A stretch of DNA of 6,043 nucleotides from Pseudonocardiaceae bacterium (GCA_025937115.1 JAICSB010000213.1:1-6043); one strand, 5' to 3'. Numbered from the stretch's first letter, positions 1 to 5,799 are shown. Numbers and translations are program-made. The notes: generated by a model not told the origin, from the letters alone.

Positions 1-1308
1 AACTCGGGCGAGTTCGACGGTCTGGAGTCGGCGCAGGCGTCGCGACGGATCGTCGCTGCGCTCGTCGAGCGCGGTGCCGGCGAGGCCTCGACCAGCTACC
101 GCTTGCGTGACTGGCTGGTATCCCGCCAGCGCTACTGGGGTTGCCCCATCCCGATGCTGTATTGCGAGTCCTGCGGGCTCGTGCCGGTGCCCGAAGTCCA
201 ATTGCCGGTGCTGCTGCCCGATGTCGAGGACTACGCGCCCAAGGGCAAGTCCCCGCTGGCCGCGGCCGTCGACTGGGTCCAGACCCGCTGCCCGCAGTGT
301 GCCGGGCCGGCCAAGCGCGAGACCGACACCATGGACACCTTCGTCGACTCCTCGTGGTATTACCTGCGCTACTGCGACCCGCGCAATACGCAGGCGCCGT
401 GGAGCGAGCAGGCCGTCGGCACGTGGATGCCTGTCGACCAATACATCGGCGGTATCGAACACGCCATCTTGCACCTGATGTATTCCCGTTTCCTGTGTAA
501 GGCGCTGAGCGATCTCGGGCACCTGTCGGTGCAGGAACCATTCCAGCGGTTGTTCACCCAAGGCATGATCACCAAAGACGGCGCCAAGATGTCGAAGTCG
601 AAGGGCAACGTCGTCTCTCCGAGTACGCTCATCGACCAGTACGGCGTCGACGCGGTCCGCTGCTACGTCCTGTTCATGGGACCGCCCGAAGCCGGCGGAG
701 ACTGGTCCGACGAGGGCGTGGAAGGCGTCTACCGCTTTCTCCGGCGGCTGTGGCGAGTGGCCTTCGACCTAGCCGGCAGCCACGATGCCATCCTCGGCGC
801 CGCGCTTGACCAGACGCGTGAGGACGACCTGCGGCGCGAAATGCACGCCACCATCAAGAAAGTCACCGAGGACATGTCCGGTGGCAGCTTCGCGTTCAAC
901 ACCGCGATCGCGGCGCTGATGAAGCTGAACAACAGCTGCATCCTCGCCGCGCAGAACGGCATCAAGCGGGAGACCCTGGCCGAGGCCGTACAAACGATCG
1001 CCTCCCTGCTGCTGCCCTTCGCGCCGCATGTCGCCAGTGAGGTGTACCACCAGCTGACCGGCAACCAGGTGTGGAAGCAGCCGTGGCCGGTCGCCGATGA
1101 GGCATGGCTGCATCTCGATACCGTCGAGCTGGCCTTGCAGATCAATGCAAAGAACCGCGGCAAACTGGTGGTTGCGTCGGACGCGCCAGAAGATGCCATC
1201 AAGCAGGCAGCGCTGGACAGCGACATCGTGCGTGCAGCACAGAATGGCAGCACCATCCGCAAGGTGATCGTAGTCCCCGGCCGCCTGGTCAACGTGGTGG
1301 TCAAGTAA
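1..1308 (+). CDS. leuS: Leucyl-tRNA synthetase, C-terminal half (5' end outside window)
   Basis: Cytosolic class I aminoacyl-tRNA synthetase that charges tRNA-Leu with leucine using ATP. The reading frame is open from base 1, giving 435 visible residues of a protein usually near 950-970 residues in mycobacteria. The visible part begins at the end of the editing-domain region. It then shows the return to the catalytic core (RLRDWLVSRQRYWGCPIP, residues about 33-50) and the zinc-type insertion with paired cysteines at residues 55/58 (CESC) and 97/100 (CPQC). The family signature ETDTMDTFVDSSWYYLRY comes next, then the KMSKS loop at residues 196-200 (586-600), which binds ATP. The rest is the helical anticodon-binding domain and the small C-terminal tRNA-contacting domain ending VVPGRLVNVVVK. 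The TAA stop is at 1306-1308. Nothing in the visible part is broken. No clear terminator follows it. Confidence 0.97.
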   Translation, partial: NSGEFDGLESAQASRRIVAALVERGAGEASTSYRLRDWLVSRQRYWGCPIPMLYCESCGLVPVPEVQLPVLLPDVEDYAPKGKSPLAAAVDWVQTRCPQCAGPAKRETDTMDTFVDSSWYYLRYCDPRNTQAPWSEQAVGTWMPVDQYIGGIEHAILHLMYSRFLCKALSDLGHLSVQEPFQRLFTQGMITKDGAKMSKSKGNVVSPSTLIDQYGVDAVRCYVLFMGPPEAGGDWSDEGVEGVYRFLRRLWRVAFDLAGSHDAILGAALDQTREDDLRREMHATIKKVTEDMSGGSFAFNTAIAALMKLNNSCILAAQNGIKRETLAEAVQTIASLLLPFAPHVASEVYHQLTGNQVWKQPWPVADEAWLHLDTVELALQINAKNRGKLVVASDAPEDAIKQAALDSDIVRAAQNGSTIRKVIVVPGRLVNVVVK

Positions 1309-1339
1309 TCCTCGGCGGGGCGATGTCGCGAACGGCTAA

Positions 1340-1531
1340 ACCTGGCCCACCTGGTGCACCGGCGTAAGCACCAACCCCTTCGTCGCCCACGCCTGGATCC
1401 AGGTCGACGACCAACCCATCGGCGAACTCCACCCTGGCGGTCACTACCGACCCATCCTCACCAACGGAGAGACAGTCGACATAGCAACATCCATCGCAGT
1501 GTTCGATGTATTCCCTGTTCAAAGCGTCTAG
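1340..1531 (+). pseudogene. Remnant of a lasso-peptide B2-type maturation protease (transglutaminase-like), C-terminal end only
   Basis: Frame 2 runs open from just after a TAA at 1337-1339 to a TAG at 1529-1531, about 63 codons with no start codon that makes sense. It reads TGVSTNPFVAHAWIQVDD, then PIGE, then GHYRPIL. This pattern of PF-x-AHAW-x-x-VD followed about six residues later by GE, then Y/F-R-x-hydrophobic, is what I know from the C-terminus of lasso-peptide B2 proteins (Transglut_core3-type cysteine proteases that remove the leader peptide). The catalytic-type His is the HAW histidine at 1388-1390. The third catalytic position, 12 residues later, is Glu, where McjB has Asp. The catalytic Cys should lie roughly 30 residues before the His, which would fall inside the end of leuS, so it is missing and the piece cannot be an active protease. 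No precursor, cyclase or recognition-protein gene is visible beside it. The family call rests on recalled motifs, not on a search. Confidence 0.62.
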
Positions 1532-1543
1532 TTCGCGCGATTC

Positions 1544-1572
1544 TTGTCAGCCTAGCCGGATAGACTTATCAT
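1544..1572 (+). promoter_or_regulatory. Probable promoter of hicAB
   Basis: TTGTCA (1544-1549) and TATCAT (1567-1572) are separated by 17 bp. Each hexamer matches the sigma-70/SigA consensus at five of six positions, which is unusually good for such GC-rich DNA. The -10 box ends one base before the first ATG of hicA, so transcription should start at about 1577-1580. A short inverted repeat, GATA (1559-1562) and TATC (1567-1570), overlaps the -10 box and could be part of an operator. That last point is speculative. Confidence 0.6.
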
Positions 1573-1573
1573 C

Positions 1574-1837
1574 ATGGTGAACCGCCGGATGTCCGCACGT
1601 CAGGTCCTGGCGCTCGTTCGTAGGCTGGCTCGTCGGGAGGAGCTGACAGTGGACGCGCTGCGTGGTCGAGGCAAAGGTTCGCACCGGCTCTACAGATTGG
1701 TCGACGCGGGTGGTTCCGAAGTCGTCCGGTTCGGTGTGACCGATCACCCGGGTGACGTTTCGTGGTTGGTGCTCCGTCGGCTGGAAGAGCGACTCGCACC
1801 GGTGTTCGGCGAGGACTGGACGGAGAAGGAGCGATGA
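1574..1837 (+). CDS. hicA: HicA-family toxin (type II toxin-antitoxin)
   Basis: An 87-residue basic protein that I read as a HicA-like mRNA-binding or ribonuclease toxin. HicA proteins have a small double-stranded-RNA-binding-like fold with a catalytic histidine. The matching signature here is GKGSHRLYRL (residues 33-42) with His37 as the expected active-site residue. It is preceded by an N-terminal helix (MSARQVLALVRRLARREE) and followed by VTDHPGDVSWLVLRRLEERL, which corresponds to the family's second strand and final helix. It is somewhat longer than many HicA proteins (about 60-80 residues). The stop overlaps the next gene's start (ATGA, 1834-1837), typical of translational coupling in toxin-antitoxin operons, with the toxin first as is usual for hicAB. 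The start is uncertain: the promoter seen here suggests GTG at 1577 (leaderless) or ATG at 1589 (Met6) rather than ATG at 1574. Confidence 0.8.
   Translation: MVNRRMSARQVLALVRRLARREELTVDALRGRGKGSHRLYRLVDAGGSEVVRFGVTDHPGDVSWLVLRRLEERLAPVFGEDWTEKER
1822..1831 (+). promoter_or_regulatory. Ribosome binding site of hicB, inside the end of hicA
   Basis: The purine stretch GGAGAAGGAG lies within the last codons of hicA. Its first GGAG (1822-1825) sits 8 bases before the ATG at 1834, a good Shine-Dalgarno distance. It fixes the hicB start at 1834, although the frame stays open further upstream. Confidence 0.65.
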
Positions 1838-2214
1838 AGACCTACGACGTGACGGTGTCCCGCGAGGATGCGCTGTGGGTGGCCGACATCGCAGGGATGA
1901 CCGCCGCCACCGACGTGCTCCGGTTCGACGATCTGGATGTCGAGGTCCGTGACTTGATCGCCGGACTGACCGACGCCGACCCGGGAGAGTTCGAGATCCG
2001 CTGGCACCATCGGGCCGGGGACGACGACGTGACAGCGCTGATCGGCGAGCTGGCCGAGGCGGAAGCCGCCGCCGAGACAGCCTCCGCCAGACGCGACGCG
2101 GTACGGTTGGAGATCATCCGGCGGCTATCCGCAGCCGGACTGTCCCAGCGCGTCATCGCCGACGTGCTCGGTCTGTCACACCAGCGGGTGAACCAGCTCG
2201 CCAACGCATCCTGA
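1834..2214 (+). CDS. hicB: HicB-family antitoxin with C-terminal helix-turn-helix
   Basis: A 126-residue acidic protein, predicted to neutralise the upstream toxin and to repress the operon by DNA binding. Residues 3-57 (YDVTVSRED, then WVADIAG, ending EFEIRW) fit the HicB partial RNase-H-like fold, which normally binds the toxin. A charged, alanine-rich helical segment follows (about 66-97). The end, SQRVIADVLGLSHQRVNQLA (104-123), reads as a classical helix-turn-helix. The ATG at 1834 is chosen because it overlaps the hicA stop by four bases and has a good ribosome binding site. The longer open frame upstream would only run inside hicA. The helix-turn-helix makes autoregulation at the promoter near 1544-1572 likely, but no strong palindrome proves it. 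Confidence 0.8.
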   Translation: MKTYDVTVSREDALWVADIAGMTAATDVLRFDDLDVEVRDLIAGLTDADPGEFEIRWHHRAGDDDVTALIGELAEAEAAAETASARRDAVRLEIIRRLSAAGLSQRVIADVLGLSHQRVNQLANAS

Positions 2215-2230
2215 CCGTAAGAGCGAACAG

Positions 2231-2250
2231 CTCCGCCATCGTCTGCGGAG
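2231..2250 (+). terminator. Candidate hairpin terminator after hicB
   Basis: CTCCGC (2231-2236) and GCGGAG (2245-2250) form a perfect 6-bp stem with an 8-base loop, 16 bases after the hicB stop. There is no T-run after it. Actinobacterial terminators often lack one, so the call is tentative. Confidence 0.4.
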
Positions 2251-2258
2251 TAGTGGAC

Positions 2259-2291
2259 CCCACCGCCTGCTGCCACTGGTCGCGCGGTGGG
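2259..2291. terminator. Candidate bidirectional hairpin between hicB and the GNAT gene
   Basis: CCCACCGC (2259-2266) and GCGGTGGG (2284-2291) form a perfect 8-bp stem with a 17-base loop. It lies in the 186-bp gap between the 3' ends of two convergent genes, where a shared terminator is expected. No T-run is present on either strand. I see no gene in the rest of this gap (2215-2400). Confidence 0.4.
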
Positions 2292-2400
2292 CGCGGCCGG
2301 CTGCTGGCCACCCTGCACCCCCGGCAGCTACGCACCACCATCCCACCCACCGCAACCGGTCGCAGACGGTGAGGACGGCGGAACCCATATCCGCGAGGAA

Positions 2401-3051
2401 TCAATCTGCGACCAGCATCTGCCGGCAGTTGTGCAGGCCGTCCACCTGCAGCGTCCAGTCTGGACGGACGAAGCGCGACGGCTCCAGTACGAGCCGGATC
2501 TCGGTGGCCGCCGTGCCGCGCCTGGCGAAGGTGTTGGCGCCGTCTGTGCGGTAGCCCAGCTTCTCGCTGAGGCGCAGCGAGGCCGCGTTGTCGGCGAATG
2601 CCCCGGAGCGCGCGATGGTGGCGCTGAGGTAGTCGAAGGCCAGCAACAGGACAGCGCAGCGCATCTCGGTGCCGAACCCCTGGCGCTGGTGCGAAAGACC
2701 TAGCCAGGAGCCGGTGGAAACCTCGCGGGTGATCGCGAAGTCCTTCCCGGACAGCTCTTGGATGCCGATGACCCGGCCGTCGTGGCGGACCAGAAAGTGG
2801 ACTTTCCAGTCCGACGCGGTCAGCTGCGCACGCGCGCGCCAGAAGTACTGCATGGACGTGCGCACGAGGTCGTCGGGTGCCTGGTCGGTCCAGGGCGTGA
2901 CGAAGGGCATCTGCTCCGGCGGGTGCACGCCGCGCAACGCCAGCGCCGTCAGCTCGTAAAGGCCCGCATCATCGTCGGGGCGCAGCGTCAGGCGGGGAGT
3001 GCGCAGCACCAGATGCCGCAGCGGCCAGGGCTCATTCTGGGGGTCCGACAT
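2401..3051 (-). CDS. GNAT-family N-acetyltransferase (RimJ/RimL-like)
   Basis: A 216-residue cytosolic enzyme predicted to move an acetyl group from acetyl-CoA to an amine; the substrate is unknown. The N-terminus LVLRTPRLTLRPDDDAG (residues 14-30) is the usual opening of RimJ/RimL-type GNAT proteins. WLGLSHQRQGFGTEMR (116-131) contains the acetyl-CoA pyrophosphate-binding motif Q-x-x-G-x-G/A (QRQGFG, 122-127). FADNAASLRLSEKLGY (152-167) is the typical motif-B stretch that precedes the C-terminal strands. About 45 residues past that motif complete the protein, so the domain looks whole. The ATG at 3051 leaves a 42-bp gap to the divergent oxidoreductase gene. The stop is at 2401-2403. The protein could act on a ribosomal protein N-terminus, an antibiotic or a small amine, and nothing here decides between these. 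Confidence 0.88.
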   Translation of the reverse strand: MSDPQNEPWPLRHLVLRTPRLTLRPDDDAGLYELTALALRGVHPPEQMPFVTPWTDQAPDDLVRTSMQYFWRARAQLTASDWKVHFLVRHDGRVIGIQELSGKDFAITREVSTGSWLGLSHQRQGFGTEMRCAVLLLAFDYLSATIARSGAFADNAASLRLSEKLGYRTDGANTFARRGTAATEIRLVLEPSRFVRPDWTLQVDGLHNCRQMLVAD

Positions 3052-3079
3052 GGCCGCAACCGTGCCACCTACCGGCGAC

Positions 3080-3094
3080 TACCGTCAGGCACCA
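3080..3094 (+). promoter_or_regulatory. Candidate -10 box for a leaderless oxidoreductase transcript
   Basis: TACCGT (3080-3085) fits the mycobacterial -10 pattern TANNNT. It lies 8 bases before the ATG at 3094, so the transcript could start at or within a few bases of the start codon. No convincing Shine-Dalgarno sequence lies in the 42-bp gap, which agrees with leaderless translation. A matching -35 box is not evident. Confidence 0.35.
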
Positions 3095-4068
3095 TGCGAG
3101 CGATCACGATCACCGAGTTCGGCGACCCGGCAGTGCTTCAGCTCACCGAGCAACCCGACCCCAGTCCGGGCCCTGGCGAGGTCCTGATCGACGTCGCCGC
3201 GTCCTCGGTCAACCGGGCCGACCTCGCGCAACGGCAAGGCCGCTATCCCCCGCCCCCCGGGGCCAGCGAGATCCTCGGGCTGGAGTGCGCCGGCACGATC
3301 GCCGAGCTCGGTGACGGGGTTGCCGGGTTAGCGGTGGGCGACGAGGTGTGCGCGCTGCTGGCCGGCGGCGGCTACGCCGAGCGGGTGGCCGCACCGGCCG
3401 GGCAGGTGATGCCGCTGCCACCCGGGGTCGATCTGATCACCGCGGGCGGAGTGCCCGAGGTGGCCTGCACGGTGTGGTCGACGGTGGTGCGCCACGCCGG
3501 GCTCGCCACCGGGGAGCTGCTGTTGATACACGGCGGGTCAGGCGGCATCGGGACACACGCGATCCAGGTCGGTCGGGCGCTGGGCGCGCACGTCGCGACC
3601 ACCGCGTCGGCGGCGCGGCTGGCGCGCTGCGCGGAGCTGGGCGCGCAGATCCTGATCGACTACCGCGAGCAGGATTTCGCCGAGCAGCTCGCCGGGCGCG
3701 CCGACGTCATCCTCGACAACATGGGCGCCAAATACTTATCGCGCAACCTGGCGGCGCTCGCCCCGGACGGTCGGCTGGTGGTGATCGGCCTGCAGGGCGG
3801 CGCCAGCGCCGAGCTGAACCTCGGCGCGCTGCTGCCCAAGCGGGGCAGCGTCGCGGCTATCGGGTTGCGCGGCCGGCCGGTGGCCGGTCCGCACGGAAAA
3901 GCCGCCCTGTGCGCCGACGTCGTCGCCCGGTTGTGGCCGATGTTCGGCGACGGCCGGGTCAACCCCGTGGTGCACGCGACCCTGCCCTTGACGGACGCTG
4001 CGCAGGCTCATCAGATGCTCGAAGCCGGCGGCGTCGTCGGCAAGATCCTGCTGACCACCCGCTGTTGA
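3094..4068 (+). CDS. PIG3-type NAD(P)H-dependent quinone oxidoreductase (medium-chain dehydrogenase/reductase)
   Basis: A 324-residue cytosolic enzyme of the zinc-independent quinone oxidoreductase branch, close to the usual family length of about 325. Members transfer hydride from NAD(P)H to quinones or other activated carbonyl compounds. The N-terminal GroES-like domain shows MRAITITEFGDPAVLQL, SSVNRADLAQRQGRYPPPPG (37-56) and LGLECAGTI (61-69). These match the PIG3/TP53I3 pattern and carry no structural-zinc cysteine cluster. The Rossmann nucleotide-binding loop is IHGGSGGIGTHAIQ (145-158), and the protein ends GVVGKILLT, as family members do. The frame is open upstream to 2758, but that stretch lies over the GNAT gene and lacks family features, so the ATG at 3094 is used. 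Bpa follows after 29 bp on the same strand. One rare TTA leucine codon occurs (3736-3738). Confidence 0.92.
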   Translation: MRAITITEFGDPAVLQLTEQPDPSPGPGEVLIDVAASSVNRADLAQRQGRYPPPPGASEILGLECAGTIAELGDGVAGLAVGDEVCALLAGGGYAERVAAPAGQVMPLPPGVDLITAGGVPEVACTVWSTVVRHAGLATGELLLIHGGSGGIGTHAIQVGRALGAHVATTASAARLARCAELGAQILIDYREQDFAEQLAGRADVILDNMGAKYLSRNLAALAPDGRLVVIGLQGGASAELNLGALLPKRGSVAAIGLRGRPVAGPHGKAALCADVVARLWPMFGDGRVNPVVHATLPLTDAAQAHQMLEAGGVVGKILLTTRC

Positions 4069-4081
4069 GCGGATTCAGGGT

Positions 4082-4086
4082 GGAGG
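4082..4086 (+). promoter_or_regulatory. Ribosome binding site of bpa
   Basis: GGAGG stands 11 bases before the ATG at 4098. It supports this ATG over the out-of-frame ATG at 4090 and shows that bpa has its own initiation signal although it follows closely behind the oxidoreductase gene. Confidence 0.6.
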
Positions 4087-4097
4087 ACAATGGGCTC

Positions 4098-4634
4098 ATG
4101 AGCGAACCGCACGAGCAGCAGATCATCGTGATCGGGCCGGACGGCCAACCGGTGGCCGCCGGCACCGTCGATGATCACCGCGGCGGGGCGGACGTCTCCG
4201 ACATGGTCGAGCAACCCGCCAAGGTGATGCGCATCGGCAGCATGATCAAGCAGCTGCTGGAGGAGGTGCGCGCCGCGCCGTTGGACGACGCCAGCCGCAA
4301 CCGGCTCCGGGAGATCCACCAGTCCTCGATCCGCGAGCTGGAACAGGGCCTGGCCCCCGAACTGCGCGACGAGCTGGAGCGGCTGTCGTTGCCGTTCAGC
4401 GACGACTCCACACCCAGCGACGCCGAACTGCGCGTCGCGCATGCCCAGCTGGTCGGCTGGCTGGAAGGCCTGTTCCACGGCATCCAGACCACCCTGTTCG
4501 CCCAGCAAATGGCCGCCCGGATGCAGCTCGAGCAGATGCGCCGCGGCCTACCCCCCGGCGCGATCCCACCCGAAATGCAGCCCGGAATGCCGCAGGCAGA
4601 ACCCGGAACCCGCGGCACCGGCCAATACCTTTAA
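4098..4634 (+). CDS. bpa: Bacterial proteasome activator Bpa / PafE
   Basis: A 178-residue protein matching the ATP-independent activator of the actinobacterial 20S proteasome. Bpa forms a dodecameric ring that docks on the proteasome and feeds in unfolded or damaged proteins (HspR is a known substrate in M. tuberculosis) without needing Pup tagging. The decisive feature is the C-terminal tail TGQYL (174-178): GQYL inserts into pockets of the proteasome alpha ring and opens the gate. Before it are a disordered N-terminus with a hydrophobic strand (IIVIGPDGQPV, 9-19) and a run of predicted helices: AKVMRIGSMIKQLLEEVRAA (41-60), about 65-85, about 87-97, and a long one at about 107-149. A flexible Pro/Gly/Met-rich linker (150-172) follows. 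All parts are intact and the length equals that I recall for Rv3780. The gene lies 29 bp after the oxidoreductase gene and may share its transcript. Confidence 0.95.
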   Translation: MSEPHEQQIIVIGPDGQPVAAGTVDDHRGGADVSDMVEQPAKVMRIGSMIKQLLEEVRAAPLDDASRNRLREIHQSSIRELEQGLAPELRDELERLSLPFSDDSTPSDAELRVAHAQLVGWLEGLFHGIQTTLFAQQMAARMQLEQMRRGLPPGAIPPEMQPGMPQAEPGTRGTGQYL

Positions 4635-4663
4635 CCCTCGCGCGAGCTCACCGGCCACGAGGG
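4635..4663 (+). terminator. Candidate hairpin after bpa
   Basis: CCCTCG (4635-4640) directly follows the bpa stop codon and pairs with CGAGGG (4658-4663) across a 17-base loop. A competing short palindrome, CTCGCGCGAG (4637-4646), overlaps the left arm. No T-run follows, so it may be a weak terminator or nothing. Confidence 0.3.
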
Positions 4664-4698
4664 GACGCTGAAGCGGGTCAGTGGGGTATTCCTGAGGT

Positions 4699-5799
4699 AT
4701 GGAGCCACGACGAGTCGGCGTGGAAGAGGAACTGCTGCTGGTCGATCCGGATGACGGTCGGGCGCTTGCAGTTTCCAGCACGGTTCTCCGTCGTGCCGTG
4801 GTTCACGGTCAACAGCCGGGTGGTGAGGGACTGTGCGGCGAGTTCACCCGCCAGCAGATCGAGACGAATACTCGACCGTGCACGTCGCTGGAGGAACTGG
4901 GGTCGGAGTTGCGACGATGGCGGCGAACAGCCGCTCAAGCAGCTCAATTCTGCGGTGCCCAGGTGGCCGCTCTGGCTACATCACCATTACCGGTATCACC
5001 CAGCGTCACACCCCTCGCCCGTTACTGGGCGATCATCGACAAGTTCGGTCCGGTCGCGGACCGGCAACTCACCTGCGCTTGCCATGTCCATGTGGAGGTG
5101 GGCTCCGACGAGGAAGGCGTGGCTGTGCTGGACCGCATCGGTGCATGGTTGCCGACGCTGCTTGCACTCAGCGGCAACTCCCCGTTCTGGAAGGGACAGG
5201 ACACCGGCTACGCCAGCTTCCGGTCGCGGCTACAACAGCGATGGCCCTGCGCTGGACCAACCGAGCCGTTCGGCTCTGCCGAGAACTACCACGCCACAGT
5301 GCGGACCATGATTGAGACTGGAGTGCTCCTCGATGAAGGAATGATCTATTTCAACGCTCGCCTGTCCCACAACTATCCCACGGTCGAGGTGCGGGTGGCC
5401 GATGTTTGCCTGCACTCCGACGACGCGGTCCTGCTCGCCGGCTTGACCAGAGCACTGGTAGAAACCGCGGCCCGAGCGTGGCAGCACGACCAGCCACCGA
5501 CTCCGATGCGAGTGGAGTCGCTTCGCCTGGCGGGGTGGCGGGCCGCCCGATCCGGCCTCGACGGCAGTCTCATCGGTGCAGACGGCCAGCCCGCTCCGGC
5601 TCGGTGTGTGGTGCGGGCGCTGATCGAGCACGTCACTCCGGCCCTCGAAGACTTCGGCGAACTTGCCACGGTCCAGGATCTCACCAACACAGTGTTCGGC
5701 CGAGGCAACGGTTCGGCGGTGCAGCGCGCGGTGTGGCGGCGCGGCGGCAGCCTTGCCGAAGTCGTTGCCGCCGCTGCGATCCACAGTGTCGGCGAATGA
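4699..5799 (+). CDS. GCS2/YbdK-family carboxylate-amine ligase (glutamate-cysteine ligase-like)
   Basis: A 366-residue soluble protein of glutamate-cysteine ligase family 2. Members use ATP to join a carboxylate to an amine. YbdK has weak glutamate-cysteine ligase activity, but the true substrates of most relatives are unknown. The start VGVEEELLLVDPDDG (residues 6-20) is the family's opening strand with metal- and ATP-binding acidic residues. GEFTRQQIETNTRPCTSLEEL (47-67) is the second conserved block, ACHVHVEVG (127-135) the histidine motif, and LSGNSPFWKGQDTGYASFR (157-175) the strongest signature. FNARLSHNYPTVEVRVADVC follows in the second half. An in-frame TGA at 4693-4695 limits the start to ATG 4699 or later, and 4699 puts the conserved block at the usual distance from the N-terminus. 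No well-spaced ribosome binding site is seen; GAGG (4694-4697) is only one base away. Codon use is somewhat less GC-biased than in its neighbours, including one TTA (4987-4989). Confidence 0.88.
   Translation: MEPRRVGVEEELLLVDPDDGRALAVSSTVLRRAVVHGQQPGGEGLCGEFTRQQIETNTRPCTSLEELGSELRRWRRTAAQAAQFCGAQVAALATSPLPVSPSVTPLARYWAIIDKFGPVADRQLTCACHVHVEVGSDEEGVAVLDRIGAWLPTLLALSGNSPFWKGQDTGYASFRSRLQQRWPCAGPTEPFGSAENYHATVRTMIETGVLLDEGMIYFNARLSHNYPTVEVRVADVCLHSDDAVLLAGLTRALVETAARAWQHDQPPTPMRVESLRLAGWRAARSGLDGSLIGADGQPAPARCVVRALIEHVTPALEDFGELATVQDLTNTVFGRGNGSAVQRAVWRRGGSLAEVVAAAAIHSVGE

Noticed and set aside
1301..1522. Reverse-strand frame of 73 codons downstream of leuS
   Set aside because: It is antisense to the B2-like relic, and I recognise no family in it; the forward reading has the recognisable motif.
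1762..1833. Extended N-terminus for the HicB antitoxin
   Set aside because: It lies inside hicA in another frame. The HicB fold starts at MKTYDVTV and the overlapping ATGA plus GGAG signal support 1834.
2153..2404. Reverse-strand frame of 83 codons in the gap between hicB and the GNAT gene
   Set aside because: Rich in Arg and without a recognisable motif or good start. It overlaps the end of hicB, and the gap is better explained by hairpins.
2758..3093. In-frame upstream extension of the oxidoreductase that would give a 436-residue protein
   Set aside because: It runs antisense through the GNAT gene, and the conserved N-terminus of the family begins exactly at the ATG at 3094.
3348..4097. 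Long open stretch in the bpa frame across the oxidoreductase gene, giving a 428-residue product
   Set aside because: The translation is Arg/Ala/Gly-rich, typical of an alternative frame of GC-rich coding DNA. Bpa has its own start, ribosome binding site and the family's usual length.
4011..4508. Reverse-strand frame of 165 codons over bpa
   Set aside because: It is a shadow of the bpa codons, whose forward product is a well-defined full-length protein.
5230..5784. Reverse-strand frame of 184 codons over the ligase gene
   Set aside because: It is antisense to conserved blocks of the GCS2-type ligase and has no recognisable domain.
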